Shown piece after piece: positions 45,124-54,117 of a stretch of 64,000 bases of DNA (position 1 is its first letter; the number at the start of each line of letters is the position of its first letter). Origin of the DNA: Mycolicibacterium litorale (lineage in GTDB: Bacteria; Actinomycetota; Actinomycetes; Mycobacteriales; Mycobacteriaceae); contig NZ_AP022586.1 of NCBI RefSeq assembly GCF_010731695.1, positions 744,001-808,000 of the forward strand, in the 5' to 3' direction. The position numbers and the translations under genes were made by a program. Under the pieces are notes generated by a model. It was not told where the DNA came from, made no database searches, and saw only the letters and a list, made by a program, of their open reading frames with translations.

Positions 45124-46365
45124 TCAGGCGAACGACACCGTCACGTCACCGCCGTGCGGATCCGCCCGCGCGACCAGTGACCACGGCGCGCGGTAGACGC
45201 GTCCCGGCGCGGCGGGCCACGGCGTGCGCGCCGTCCCCAGCACCCGCCCGTCCTGCACCGCGCGCAGCTTCGGCACCCGGCGGTACTCGTCCACCCAGAA
45301 CAACAGGTCGTCGCGGGACGCGGACCCGCCGTTCGGCGTGATGAGCTGCGGCGCAACCCATCTGAACGGGCCGTCGGTGCGGATGCGCAGCCCGGCCTCG
45401 GGGGCGTCGCGGCGTCGCAGCCAGTTCCGCACCGCGGGGGCCACATGCCGGCCGTCGAGCGCCGCGCCGTCGGCGGTGTCGACCGGGTGCAGCAGGTTGC
45501 CCACCGCGAAAACGCCAGGGGCGCTGGTGCGTAGCGCGGCGTCGACGACGGGTCCGCGGGTCCCGGCGTCCATCGCCAGACCGGCGGTGCGGGCCAGTTC
45601 GTGGTCGGGGATCCAGTCGCCGGTGAACACGACGGTGTCGCATTCGACGGTGGTGCGTGCACCGGTGTCGAGGTTCTCGACCACCGCGGCCCGGACCCGG
45701 TCCTTGCCGTGGATGCTGACCAGCCGGCTGCGCGTGAGCACCGGACCGTCCATCAACGTCCGGCCCGGAATGCGGAACGCCGCATAGGATTCCGAGCGCG
45801 GCTGGTCGGTGACCATCGCGACCGTCGCGCAGTGCGCCTCACGCAGCGTGAGCACCGCCGACCAGCTGACGAGCTCGCCGCCGACGATCAGCGCGCGGGT
45901 GCCGACCTCGGCGTGGTGCAGATGAACGAGGTTCTGAAGTTGTCCGGTCGTGTACACGCCGTCGGGCCGGTCACCCGGGATGAGGCGGGCCGGCCGCGGC
46001 CGTTCGCGCGCGCCGGTGGCCAGCACCACCGCGTCGGCCGCCACCGTCCGCACGCCGCGCGGCGAGGTGACCTGCAGGAGGCGCTCGCCGACCCAGCCCG
46101 TCACCATCGCCTCGGTCTCGAGAATCGCGCCCGCGTCGAGTGCCGTCACGGTCAGCCGCCGCGCGTACGCCGGTCCGGACATGAACCGGCGCAGGTCGCG
46201 CATCCCGTAGCCGGGATGGTCGCTGTGGCGGGGGATGCCGCCGAGTTCGGCTTCCCGCTCCAGGACCAGGACGTCGACGTCGGGGGCGAGCGCCGCCGCG
46301 GCGGTCAGTCCCGAGGGGCCGCCGCCGATGATCGCCACGGCGACATTCTGGGTCGGTACGGTCAT
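45124..46365 (-). CDS. FAD/NAD(P)-dependent oxidoreductase, GlpB/HcnB-like
   Basis: The 413-residue protein has an N-terminal FAD motif VAIIGGGPSGLTAAAAL, a second nucleotide region ALIVGGELVSWSAVLTL and a FAD-ribityl motif APGVFAVGNLLHPVDTADGAA. It resembles the flavoproteins that accompany GlpA-type dehydrogenases and pass electrons on. The ATG at 46365 overlaps the stop of the preceding dehydrogenase (ATGA). It is the last gene of the permease/FGGY kinase operon. Its exact electron partner is unknown. Confidence 0.85.
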   Translation of the reverse strand: MTVPTQNVAVAIIGGGPSGLTAAAALAPDVDVLVLEREAELGGIPRHSDHPGYGMRDLRRFMSGPAYARRLTVTALDAGAILETEAMVTGWVGERLLQVTSPRGVRTVAADAVVLATGARERPRPARLIPGDRPDGVYTTGQLQNLVHLHHAEVGTRALIVGGELVSWSAVLTLREAHCATVAMVTDQPRSESYAAFRIPGRTLMDGPVLTRSRLVSIHGKDRVRAAVVENLDTGARTTVECDTVVFTGDWIPDHELARTAGLAMDAGTRGPVVDAALRTSAPGVFAVGNLLHPVDTADGAALDGRHVAPAVRNWLRRRDAPEAGLRIRTDGPFRWVAPQLITPNGGSASRDDLLFWVDEYRRVPKLRAVQDGRVLGTARTPWPAAPGRVYRAPWSLVARADPHGGDVTVSFA

Positions 46366-47774
46366 CGCACAGCCGCCACTTCTTCGGTGTCTTCGGCGCC
46401 GTGCGACTCGAGCAGTGCGCGGGTGTGCGCCCCGCAGTAGAACCCCTGGCAGCGCCCGTTCATCACCCGGGTGCGTCGTCGCAGCCCGTCGAGATCGGCG
46501 GGCGGGATCGTCGAGTCGAACGCGTCGCGGATCTCCCCGGCGGTCACGCGTTCGCAGAAGCACACGATGCGCCCGTAGGCGGGGTCGGCGGCGATGCGGC
46601 CGGCATCCTGGTATGGACGCACGCCGACCTCGCCGATGTTCGGCATCCGCGGTGGGTCGGGCAGGTCGGCACGGGGGGTGACGTCGAGGTCGGTGTCGGC
46701 CAGCAGGCCCGTCACGTGCTCGGCGATCGCCATTCCCGACGTCAGGCCGGTGGAGCGGATTCCGCCGACCAGGACGTAGCGCTGGGCCGCGTCGACGTCG
46801 ATCAGGTAGTCCTCGGAGTCGATCGCGGCGCGCAGCCCCGCATAGCTGGCGGTGACCTCCTCGTCGAACAGCTTGGGCATCAGCGCACGTCCCTTGGACA
46901 GCAGGAAGTCGAAGCCTTCCTCGCTGGTGTTGGTGGCGGTGCGGTCGGTCAGGTTCTCCGAGGTCGGACCGACCATCACGTTGCCGTAGATCGTGGGGCT
47001 GACGAGCACGCCCTTCCCGCGCGACGACGGCACCGCGAGCACGATGAGGGGCACCATCGGCCTGGTCAGCTTGTCGAACACCAGGAGTTCGCCGCGGCGC
47101 GGGGTGACCGTGAAGCGGTGATGACCGAACACGGCGTCGAGGTGGTCGGCGCCCAGTCCGGCGGCGTTGACGATCCAGCGGCCGTGCACGTCGCCTGCCG
47201 TGGTGCGCAGCGTGGTGTGGCCGTCTGCGGGTTCGGCGCCCAGCACACGCGCATCCCGGATCAGCCGTGCGCCGCGCTGCACGGCGTCGGTGGCCAGCGC
47301 CAGGTTGGTGGTCCAGGTGCAGATGAGCGACTCACCGGGCACGGTCAATCCGGCCAGCGCACCGGGGCCGAGGTCGGGCGCCATCTCGTATACCGTTGCA
47401 GCGTCGACGATTTCGCATTCGTGGTAGCCGTTGCGCACGGCCTTGTCCTGCAGGCCCGGCAACGCGTCGCGTTCCTCGTCGGTCCATGCGACCAGCAGGG
47501 CGCCGGTGCGTTCGACGGGAATGCCGGTCTGCTCGGCGTAGGCGCCCAGGAGGTCGTAGCCGCGGGCCACCAGCCGCGACTCCAGTGTTCCGGGTTTGGC
47601 GTCGAATCCGGTGTGCAGCAACGCCGTATTGGCCTTGCTCGTGCCGTCGCCGACGTCGCTGCGGGCTTCGAGCAGCGTCACCGACGACGTGGTGCCGGCC
47701 AGGGCGCGCGCGATGGCGCTGCCCACGATGCCCGCACCGACCACGACGACGTCGCTGACGTCGGGGGAACTCAT
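46362..47774 (-). CDS. FAD-dependent glycerol-3-phosphate dehydrogenase-like protein with a BFD [2Fe-2S] domain
   Basis: The 470-residue protein has an N-terminal DAO-type FAD domain (VVVGAGIVGSAIARALAG, then SKANTALLHTGFD as in GlpA/GlpD) and a C-terminal BFD-like [2Fe-2S] domain with the cysteines of VCFCERVTAGEI and GRCQGFYCG. This is the GlpA layout. With an FGGY kinase gene just upstream it probably oxidises the phosphorylated product of that kinase. The start ATG at 47774 overlaps the kinase stop (TGATG). The substrate may be glycerol 3-phosphate or a related phospho-polyol. Confidence 0.85.
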   Translation of the reverse strand: MSSPDVSDVVVVGAGIVGSAIARALAGTTSSVTLLEARSDVGDGTSKANTALLHTGFDAKPGTLESRLVARGYDLLGAYAEQTGIPVERTGALLVAWTDEERDALPGLQDKAVRNGYHECEIVDAATVYEMAPDLGPGALAGLTVPGESLICTWTTNLALATDAVQRGARLIRDARVLGAEPADGHTTLRTTAGDVHGRWIVNAAGLGADHLDAVFGHHRFTVTPRRGELLVFDKLTRPMVPLIVLAVPSSRGKGVLVSPTIYGNVMVGPTSENLTDRTATNTSEEGFDFLLSKGRALMPKLFDEEVTASYAGLRAAIDSEDYLIDVDAAQRYVLVGGIRSTGLTSGMAIAEHVTGLLADTDLDVTPRADLPDPPRMPNIGEVGVRPYQDAGRIAADPAYGRIVCFCERVTAGEIRDAFDSTIPPADLDGLRRRTRVMNGRCQGFYCGAHTRALLESHGAEDTEEVAAVR

Positions 47775-49219
47775 CAGGTATCTCCTCGGTTCTGCAGGGT
47801 CGATTCCGCAGCCTGCCGCCACCGGTGCAGGTAGTCGGCGGCGCGGTCGGCGGACCACTGCGGTCGGTAGGTGTGGACGGGCGTCCACGTGCCCACGGCG
47901 TCGGCCGGGGCGAGTGCGGGGTCGAGCGCCATGCGCGCGCAGGCGGCGGCACCGAGGGCGGTCGCGTGCAGGGACGGATACACGTCGACGGGGATCTGAG
48001 CGAGATCGGCCTGAGCCTGCATGAGCACCGTCGAGCGGGTGAGGCCGCCGTCGACCCGCAGCCGGGTCAGCGGCCGGCCGAGGTCGGTGCCGACCAGATC
48101 GGCCAGCGCGGTGACCTGGGCGGCGATCCCCTCCAACAGTGCCCGCACCAGCTGTCCGCGGCCGCTCGACAGCGTCATCCCGGAGAAGGAGGCGGTCGCC
48201 CCCGAATCCCACCACGGCGCAGCCAGACCCGCGAGCGCCGGTACGCACAGCACGCCGTCGCTGGAATCGGCGGCGACGGTGTCGAGTCGGTCGGCGGCGG
48301 GCACCAGGCCGAGGTCGATCGCCCACCGCACCGCGGACGCCGCCGTGTAGACCTGACCGTCGGCGCAGTACGACGTCTGACCGCGCAGCCGCCATGCCAC
48401 CGACGTCGTCAGACCCGACGACGACAGCGCCGGGGCGACGCCGAGTTGTGCCAGCAGGAACGCTCCGGTGCCGTAGGTGCATTTGGCGGCGCCCGGATCC
48501 AGACAGCTCTCGGCCAGGAGCGCGGCCTGCTGGTCGACGATCAGCCCGGCGACGGGGATGGGCGGCCCGAAGACGTCGGTGTGCCCGACGATCTCGTCGC
48601 AGCCGACGATCGCCGGCAGCGACTCGCCGGCGAGCCCGAACAGGTCGAGCAGCTCACCGTCCCAGGACGGAGAGTCGAGTGCGGTGAGCAGCGACCGGCT
48701 GGCCGTGGACGCGTCGGTGACGAAGGCGCCGCACAACCGGTGCACCAGCCAGGTGTCGGTGGTGGTGACCACCCCGGCGCGGGCGAGGTTGGCCCGCAGC
48801 CACGCCATCTTCGGCGCCGAGAAGTACGGATCGAGCACCAGCCCGGTCCGCTGGGCGACGCGGTCGGCCGAGTCGGCCAACTGTGCGCAGACCGATTCGG
48901 CCCGGCGGTCCTGCCACACGATCGCCGGGGTCAGCGGACGGCCGGTCTCGCGGTCCCACGCCAGCACCGTCTCGCCCTGGTTGGCCAGCGCGACGCCCGC
49001 GACCGCAACCCCCGCCTGCGCCAACGCCTCTCGACCCGCGCTGACCACCGAATCCCACAGGGCCTCCGGGTCCTGTTCGACGGCGCCGTCGCCAAGGTAC
49101 TGCGGGCGCAACGCGACCTCGGCGACGGACACCACTCGACCGGGCCCGTCGGCGCCGTAGTCGACGACGATCGCTTTCGTCCCCGACGTGCCCTGGTCGA
49201 TGGCGAGCAGACAAGTCAT
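47774..49219 (-). CDS. FGGY-family carbohydrate kinase, glycerol-kinase-like
   Basis: The 481-residue kinase has the two actin-like domains of the FGGY family: LLAIDQGTSGTKAIVVD at the N-terminus, VWQDRRAE, YFSAPKMAWL, GLIVDQQAALLAE, YGTGAFLLAQLG and, in the second half, RVDGGLTRSTVLMQAQADLAQIPV. These most resemble glycerol kinases. It is coupled to an APC permease upstream and a GlpA-like dehydrogenase downstream, with one-base TGATG overlaps on both sides. Because the permease is of amino-acid/amine type, an amino-alcohol or other polyol substrate is as possible as glycerol. Confidence 0.85.
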   Translation of the reverse strand: MTCLLAIDQGTSGTKAIVVDYGADGPGRVVSVAEVALRPQYLGDGAVEQDPEALWDSVVSAGREALAQAGVAVAGVALANQGETVLAWDRETGRPLTPAIVWQDRRAESVCAQLADSADRVAQRTGLVLDPYFSAPKMAWLRANLARAGVVTTTDTWLVHRLCGAFVTDASTASRSLLTALDSPSWDGELLDLFGLAGESLPAIVGCDEIVGHTDVFGPPIPVAGLIVDQQAALLAESCLDPGAAKCTYGTGAFLLAQLGVAPALSSSGLTTSVAWRLRGQTSYCADGQVYTAASAVRWAIDLGLVPAADRLDTVAADSSDGVLCVPALAGLAAPWWDSGATASFSGMTLSSGRGQLVRALLEGIAAQVTALADLVGTDLGRPLTRLRVDGGLTRSTVLMQAQADLAQIPVDVYPSLHATALGAAACARMALDPALAPADAVGTWTPVHTYRPQWSADRAADYLHRWRQAAESTLQNRGDT

Positions 49220-50718
49220 CAGTCTTTCGCGGCCTCACGGTCGAGTTCGGCGTCGATCGAGTGCATATCGGGCATCGACAGACCCTGCCGGCCGCGGGTC
49301 GCCAGCAGGTAGCCCAGGTACAGCGCACCGATCACGACCATCACGATGACGTAGGACCACGCCTCGGCGAAACTCGAGTCACGGAACAGCGCCAACTCGA
49401 AGACCAGCCAGACGACCGCGACCGTGACGACTGGAATCTCCCACGCGCCGAGGTCGAATTTGCCGTTGGCGGGCAACGACTTGCGCTTGATCAGGTACAG
49501 CACGACCGTCGCGGCGTAGAGCACCGCGGGCAGCAGGGTGGCGGCGCCGAAGAGCGTGAAGAGTGCCGTCTCCGAACGGTAGAAGGTCACCAGGATGAGC
49601 TGGGCGACGACGAAGTAGAGCACCGCGGCCTTGAACGGCGTGCGGAAGCGCGGCGAGATCTGATCGAACTGCTGCCAACCGGGGAAACGCTTGTCGCGCG
49701 ACATCGCCCAGGTGAGCCGCACGCCGGTGATCATGATGACCAGACCGCACGCGAAGATCGCCAGCACCACCATCAGCAGCAGCAGCGTGGCCACGACCGA
49801 ACCCAGTGTGTTCTCGATGACGTCGGCGATCGGCGTGCCGGATTCGGCGAGTGCGATCGGGTCACCGGCGGCCAGCGTCACCGCGACCAGGAAAAGGAAG
49901 CCCAGCACACCGGAGGCGAGCACGGCCTGGCACATCGCCCGGGGCACCACCCGCTCGGGGTCGTGGGTCTCCTCGGCGAGGTTGGCGGCCGACTCGAAGC
50001 CCACGATCGTGAAGGCGCCGAGCAGGAACCCGAGCATCCACGGGCCGGCCGACGTCCAGTCACCGAAACTCCAGAACCCCTCGTCCGGGACGGCGCCGTG
50101 GCTGAACAGGTTGCCGAACTCCATGTCCCCGCGGATCGCGGCGACCACCAGCAGGAGCACGGTCAGTGCGACCATGCCGATCAGTTCCAGGGTGACGAAG
50201 CTGTTGTTGACCCGTTCGGCCCATGGCGTCGAGAACGCGACGAGCAGGAACTGCGCCGCCAGGACGAGCGCCGTCACCAGCCAGGCGATGGTCGCCGTCC
50301 CCTCGTAGTTCAACAGCACCGGCAGGATCGTCGAGGCGATCGTGTAGTCGACCGCGACGACCACGATGGCCAGGAAGGTGAACGAGATCCAGCCGATGAT
50401 CCAGCCCAGCACGGGGTTCGCCAGCCGCGACATCCACTGATAGTGGTAGCCGGTCACCGGGATGCGTGAGGCCAGCGCGCCGAGGACGAAGGCGACCGCC
50501 AACTGACCGACGACCGCGATCGGCCACGTCCAGATCCCGATCGGGCCGGACGTGTTGAGCACCGACCCGTAGGTGGTGAACAGGCCGGTCGCAATGGAGA
50601 CGAACGCGAACGCCACCGCGAACGACGCGAACTTGCCGGTGCGCCGCTCCAGCGATTGGGAGTAGCCGAACTGCGCGAGGTCGGCGGCGTCACCGCCGCC
50701 GGAAACGGGACCGGACAT
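49219..50718 (-). CDS. APC-family amino acid/amine permease
   Basis: The 499-residue membrane protein has about 12 to 14 hydrophobic helices and the APC superfamily features: FVSIATGLFTTYG in segment 1, GFESAANLAEETHDPERVVPRAMCQAV in the loop and segment 6 region, and LTWAMSRDKRFPG. The family imports amino acids, polyamines or ethanolamine-type amines. The ATG at 50718 follows a strong TTGGAGGAG ribosome site. It is the first gene of an operon with a kinase and two flavoproteins and is preceded by an operator-like site. Confidence 0.9.
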   Translation of the reverse strand: MSGPVSGGGDAADLAQFGYSQSLERRTGKFASFAVAFAFVSIATGLFTTYGSVLNTSGPIGIWTWPIAVVGQLAVAFVLGALASRIPVTGYHYQWMSRLANPVLGWIIGWISFTFLAIVVVAVDYTIASTILPVLLNYEGTATIAWLVTALVLAAQFLLVAFSTPWAERVNNSFVTLELIGMVALTVLLLVVAAIRGDMEFGNLFSHGAVPDEGFWSFGDWTSAGPWMLGFLLGAFTIVGFESAANLAEETHDPERVVPRAMCQAVLASGVLGFLFLVAVTLAAGDPIALAESGTPIADVIENTLGSVVATLLLLMVVLAIFACGLVIMITGVRLTWAMSRDKRFPGWQQFDQISPRFRTPFKAAVLYFVVAQLILVTFYRSETALFTLFGAATLLPAVLYAATVVLYLIKRKSLPANGKFDLGAWEIPVVTVAVVWLVFELALFRDSSFAEAWSYVIVMVVIGALYLGYLLATRGRQGLSMPDMHSIDAELDREAAKD

Positions 50719-50731
50719 AGCTCCTCCAAGT

Positions 50732-50743
50732 TGGTATAGACCA
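50732..50743. promoter_or_regulatory. dre-like GntR/HutC operator, permease side
   Basis: TGGTATAGACCA (50732-50743) differs at one position from TGGTCTAGACCA, the core of the operator bound by DasR-type HutC regulators. It sits just downstream of the predicted start of the permease operon (about 50751, minus strand) and next to its ribosome site. Confidence 0.65.
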
Positions 50744-50757
50744 TGTGGTTGAACCGT

Positions 50758-50786
50758 AGTATGGGTGTGAGCCACGTCATCGTCAA
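50758..50786 (-). promoter_or_regulatory. promoter of the permease/kinase operon
   Basis: On the minus strand TTGACG (50786-50781) and CATACT (50763-50758) are 17 bases apart, giving a start near 50751. The operator at 50732-50743 would lie at about +8 to +19, where a bound repressor blocks elongation or promoter escape. Confidence 0.55.
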
Positions 50787-50815
50787 CCCGGTAACGAAAC
50801 GTTTACCCAGCCGCG

Positions 50816-50827
50816 TGGCCTAGACCA
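50816..50827. promoter_or_regulatory. dre-like GntR/HutC operator, regulator side
   Basis: TGGCCTAGACCA (50816-50827) is also one base away from TGGTCTAGACCA. It shares the extension TAGACCATGTGGT with the site at 50732-50743; the centres are 84 bp apart. It lies 30 bases before the gntR start, which fits autorepression. Confidence 0.65.
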
Positions 50828-50857
50828 TGTGGTCGGCGGCCCGACTACGCTGCAGAC

Positions 50858-51616
50858 ATGCCGGCCGCCGCGAGGAAGAGCCCGCCGACGGGCGGGGGCG
50901 ACCCGCCGCGTTACCTCGCGATCGCGGCGGTGGTGCGCGACAGAATCGTCACCGAACAGCTCGGACCGCACACGCTACTGCCCTCTGAACGCGAGCTCGC
51001 CGAACAGCACGGCGTCAGCCGGATGACCGCCCGCCAGGCGCTGTCGTTGCTCGAGAGCGAAGGCGTGGTCTACCGCAGGCCACCGCGCGGCACCTTCGTC
51101 GCCGAACCGCGGGTGCGGTTCCACATCGGCAGTTTCTCCGAGGAGGTCTCGCGCCTCGGCCGCCGGCCCGCCGCACGCCTGCTGTGGGCCGAACTGCAGC
51201 AGCCCACGCCCGCGGTGCGGCTGGCACTCGGCCTCGCCGACGGCGCGGCCGTGCACGTGTTCCACCGGCTGCGCAGCGTCGACGACGCGCCGGTCGCGCT
51301 CGAGACCACGTTCCTGCCCGCCGCTCTGACGCCCGGCATCCTCGACGCACCGGAAGAGGGTTCGCTGTGGGCGGTGCTGCGCGACCGGTACGGGATCCGG
51401 CTCGCCCGGTCCACCGCGGTGCTCGAGTCGATCGTCCTCGACGACGCATCGAGCTCCGCGCTCGCCGTGCGCGCGGGATCGGCGGGCACCCTGCTGACCC
51501 GCCGCACCGACGACGACACCGGTCGCTGCGTGGAGTTCGCGCGCGACGTCTACCGCGCCGACCGTGCCGCATTCGAGGTCTCTGAGGTGCTGGGGTCCGA
51601 CCGCGCACCGGCCTGA
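50858..51616 (+). CDS. GntR/HutC-family transcriptional regulator of the permease/kinase operon
   Basis: The 252-residue protein has an N-terminal winged helix (about residues 18-85: [42 protein letters not shown]) and a C-terminal UTRA effector domain (about 100-245). It diverges from the APC permease gene, and the 139-bp spacer carries two dre-like operators. It is therefore the likely repressor of the operon and of itself, released by a phosphorylated or free substrate of the pathway. ATG start at 50858. Confidence 0.9.
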   Translation: MPAAARKSPPTGGGDPPRYLAIAAVVRDRIVTEQLGPHTLLPSERELAEQHGVSRMTARQALSLLESEGVVYRRPPRGTFVAEPRVRFHIGSFSEEVSRLGRRPAARLLWAELQQPTPAVRLALGLADGAAVHVFHRLRSVDDAPVALETTFLPAALTPGILDAPEEGSLWAVLRDRYGIRLARSTAVLESIVLDDASSSALAVRAGSAGTLLTRRTDDDTGRCVEFARDVYRADRAAFEVSEVLGSDRAPA

Positions 51617-51647
51617 CCGGCCGCGCGCTGCCGTAAGCTCGCTGTTC

Positions 51648-52307
51648 GTGCAAACCCGTCCGATGAGCCGCTCGCGCGAAGAGATTCGTACGCGCAGGCT
51701 GGGCGTGATGGGCGGGACGTTCGATCCCATCCACCACGGGCACCTGGTCGCCGCGAGTGAGGTCGCCGACCTGTTCGGACTCGACGAGGTCGTGTTCGTC
51801 CCGACCGGACAGCCCTGGCAGAAGCACGACCGGCGGGTCACCGCCCCCGAGGACCGCTACCTGATGACGGTGATCGCCACGGCGTCCAATCCTCGGTTCT
51901 CCGTCAGCCGGGTGGACATCGACCGCGGCGGCCCGACCTACACCAAGGACACGCTGCGCGATCTGCACGAGCTCAACCCCGATGCCGACCTGTACTTCAT
52001 CACCGGCGCCGACGCGCTGGGCTCGATCCTGTCGTGGCAGAACTGGGAGGAGATGTTCTCCATCGCCCGGTTCGTCGGGGTCAGCAGGCCCGGCTACGAA
52101 CTGGACGGCAGCCACATCTCGGCGGCCCTTCGGGAACTTCCGCCCGACGCCCTGTCGTTGGTGGAAGTGCCCGCACTGGCCATCTCGTCGAGTGACTGCC
52201 GTAAACGTGCCGGCCAGGGCCGGCCCATCTGGTATCTGGTGCCCGACGGGGTGGTGCAGTACGTCACCAAGCGCAGGCTCTATCTCCCCGAACCGCTCGA
52301 AAGCTGA
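51648..52307 (+). CDS. nadD: nicotinate-nucleotide adenylyltransferase
   Basis: NadD adenylates nicotinate mononucleotide, giving the substrate of NadE, also encoded in this window. The 219-residue protein shows [25 protein letters not shown], the family (T/H)xGH signature with [10 protein letters not shown], and the C-terminal [33 protein letters not shown] with the usual SSTxIR-like position. I prefer the GTG at 51648, because TAAGCT at 51634-51639 would start transcription almost at that codon (leaderless); the ATG at 51663 is the alternative. Confidence 0.93.
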   Translation: MQTRPMSRSREEIRTRRLGVMGGTFDPIHHGHLVAASEVADLFGLDEVVFVPTGQPWQKHDRRVTAPEDRYLMTVIATASNPRFSVSRVDIDRGGPTYTKDTLRDLHELNPDADLYFITGADALGSILSWQNWEEMFSIARFVGVSRPGYELDGSHISAALRELPPDALSLVEVPALAISSSDCRKRAGQGRPIWYLVPDGVVQYVTKRRLYLPEPLES

Positions 52308-52317
52308 GGACATCCCC

Positions 52318-52719
52318 ATGACCGCCTCCGACGAAGCCATCCAGATGGCGACCGTCGCCGCCCGCGCGGCGTCGTCGAAACTCGCCGACGACGTCGTCGT
52401 CATCGACGTCTCCGGCCAACTCGTCATCACCGACTGCTTCGTCATCGCCTCGGCGAGCAACGAGCGTCAGGTCAACGCGATCGTCGACGAGGTGGAGGAG
52501 AAGATGCGGGTGGCCGGTCACAAGCCGGCGCGCCGCGAGGGCACCCGCGAGGGGCGCTGGACCCTGCTCGACTACGTCGACATCGTCGTCCACATCCAGC
52601 ACCAGGACGAGCGAAATTTCTACGCGCTCGACCGGCTGTGGCGGGACTGCCCGCTGGTGCCGGTCGACCTGGACGGCGATGAGCCGCTTGCGCGAAGAGA
52701 ATCGGACGGCGACGCGTGA
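52318..52719 (+). CDS. rsfS: ribosome silencing factor RsfS (Iojap family)
   Basis: RsfS binds L14 on the large subunit and stops it joining the small subunit when nutrients are short. The 133-residue protein carries the family core DDVVVIDVSGQLVITDCFVIASASNERQVNAIVDEVEEKM and WTLLDYVDIVVHIQHQDERNFYALDRLW. The ATG at 52318 is preceded by GCTGAGGA. It sits in the conserved nadD-rsfS-gpgP order and overlaps the next gene by four bases (GTGA). Confidence 0.94.
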   Translation: MTASDEAIQMATVAARAASSKLADDVVVIDVSGQLVITDCFVIASASNERQVNAIVDEVEEKMRVAGHKPARREGTREGRWTLLDYVDIVVHIQHQDERNFYALDRLWRDCPLVPVDLDGDEPLARRESDGDA

Positions 52720-53393
52720 GGGTGCGCCGGCTGGTGCTGCTGCGGCACGGCCAGACCGAGTTCAACGCCGGCCGGCGCATGCAGGGCCAACTCGACACCG
52801 AACTGTCCGAACTCGGCCGCGAACAGGCGGTCATCGCCGCGGAGGCGCTCGCCAAGCGCCAGCCCCTGCTGATCGTGTCCTCTGATCTGCGCCGCGCGCT
52901 GGACACCGCGCTCGCGCTCGGCGAGCGGTCGGGTCTGCCGGTGTCGGTCGACACCCGGCTGCGGGAAACCCACCTGGGGGACTGGCAGGGCATGACGCAT
53001 CTGGAGGTCGACGCCGTCGCCCCCGGTGCGCGGCTGGCGTGGCGCGACGACGCCCGCTGGGCGCCGCACGGCGGGGAGAGCCGCGTCGACGTGGCGGCCC
53101 GCAGCCGTCCGCTGGTCGCCGAACTGGTTGCCGGACAACCGGACTGGGGATCGGACTGCGACGGTCACGCCGACCGTCCGGTCGTGCTGGTGGCCCACGG
53201 TGGGCTCATCGCGGCGCTGACCGCGGACCTGCTCGGCCTGCCGGTGGACACCTGGCCGGTGCTCGGCGGGATGGGCAACGCCAGTTGGGTGCAGCTGTCC
53301 GGGCATTCGCAGGACGACGCCGCGTTCGACGACATCCGGTGGCGGCTGGACGTGTGGAACGCCTCGGCGCAGGTCGGCCATGACGTCCTCTAG
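52716..53393 (+). CDS. gpgP: glucosyl-3-phosphoglycerate phosphatase (histidine phosphatase superfamily)
   Basis: In mycobacteria the gene at this site (Rv2419c) encodes the phosphatase that removes phosphate from glucosyl-3-phosphoglycerate to form glucosylglycerate, a primer for methylglucose lipopolysaccharides. The 225-residue protein has the [21 protein letters not shown] motif (catalytic His11, Arg10), the second histidine in [12 protein letters not shown] and acidic residues in [13 protein letters not shown] start at 52716 overlaps the rsfS stop. The neighbour octT belongs to the same pathway. Confidence 0.88.
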   Translation: MRVRRLVLLRHGQTEFNAGRRMQGQLDTELSELGREQAVIAAEALAKRQPLLIVSSDLRRALDTALALGERSGLPVSVDTRLRETHLGDWQGMTHLEVDAVAPGARLAWRDDARWAPHGGESRVDVAARSRPLVAELVAGQPDWGSDCDGHADRPVVLVAHGGLIAALTADLLGLPVDTWPVLGGMGNASWVQLSGHSQDDAAFDDIRWRLDVWNASAQVGHDVL

Positions 53394-54114
53394 GCGGACC
53401 CTGCTGGTGTTCGCCGATTCGCTGGCCTACTACGGACCGACCGGCGGACTGCCGTCGGACGATCCGCGCATCTGGCCCAATCTCGTTGCGGAGCAGCTGG
53501 GTTGGGACCTCGAACTGATCGGGCGCATCGGCTGGACGTGCCGCGACGTGTGGTGGGCGGCGACGCAGGATCCGCGGGCGTGGGCCGCGCTGCCGCGCGC
53601 CGGTGCTGTCGTGTTCGCCACCGGCGGGATGGATTCGCTGCCCTCGCCGCTGCCCACCGCGCTGCGGGAGCTCATCCGGTACGTCCGGCCGCCGTGGTTG
53701 CGGCGCTGGGTGCGCGACGGGTACGGCTGGGTCCAGCCGCGGCTGTCGCCGGTCGCGCGGGCCGCGCTGCCGCCGCATCTGAGTGCGGAGTACCTCGAGA
53801 TGACCCGCGCCGCCATCGATTTCAACCGGCCGGGGATCCCGATCGTGGCGTCGCTGCCGTCGGTGCACATCGCCGAGACCTACGGCAAGGCGCACCACGG
53901 CAGAGCCGGCACGGTGCGGGCGATCACCGAATGGGCGGCAGAACACGACGTTCCGCTGGTGGACCTCAAGGCTGCCGTCGCCGAGCAGGTGCTCGGCGGG
54001 CACGGCAACCCCGACGGGATCCACTGGAACTTCGAGGCCCATCGGGCCGTGGCGGAGTTGATGCTCGAGGCGCTCGCCGAAGCCGGTGTGCCCCAGACGG
54101 TCACGGGTACCTGA
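53380..54114 (+). CDS. octT: diglucosylglycerate octanoyltransferase
   Basis: OctT (Rv2418c type) octanoylates diglucosylglycerate, an early precursor of mycobacterial methylglucose lipopolysaccharide. The 244-residue SGNH-hydrolase-like protein has the block I motif [16 protein letters not shown] (Ser14), [12 protein letters not shown] in the place of the glycine/asparagine blocks, and [14 protein letters not shown] for the C-terminal Asp/His pair. Its ATG lies inside the end of gpgP (14-bp overlap). Family and position agree. Confidence 0.87.
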   Translation: MTSSRRTLLVFADSLAYYGPTGGLPSDDPRIWPNLVAEQLGWDLELIGRIGWTCRDVWWAATQDPRAWAALPRAGAVVFATGGMDSLPSPLPTALRELIRYVRPPWLRRWVRDGYGWVQPRLSPVARAALPPHLSAEYLEMTRAAIDFNRPGIPIVASLPSVHIAETYGKAHHGRAGTVRAITEWAAEHDVPLVDLKAAVAEQVLGGHGNPDGIHWNFEAHRAVAELMLEALAEAGVPQTVTGT

Positions 54115-54117
54115 CCG

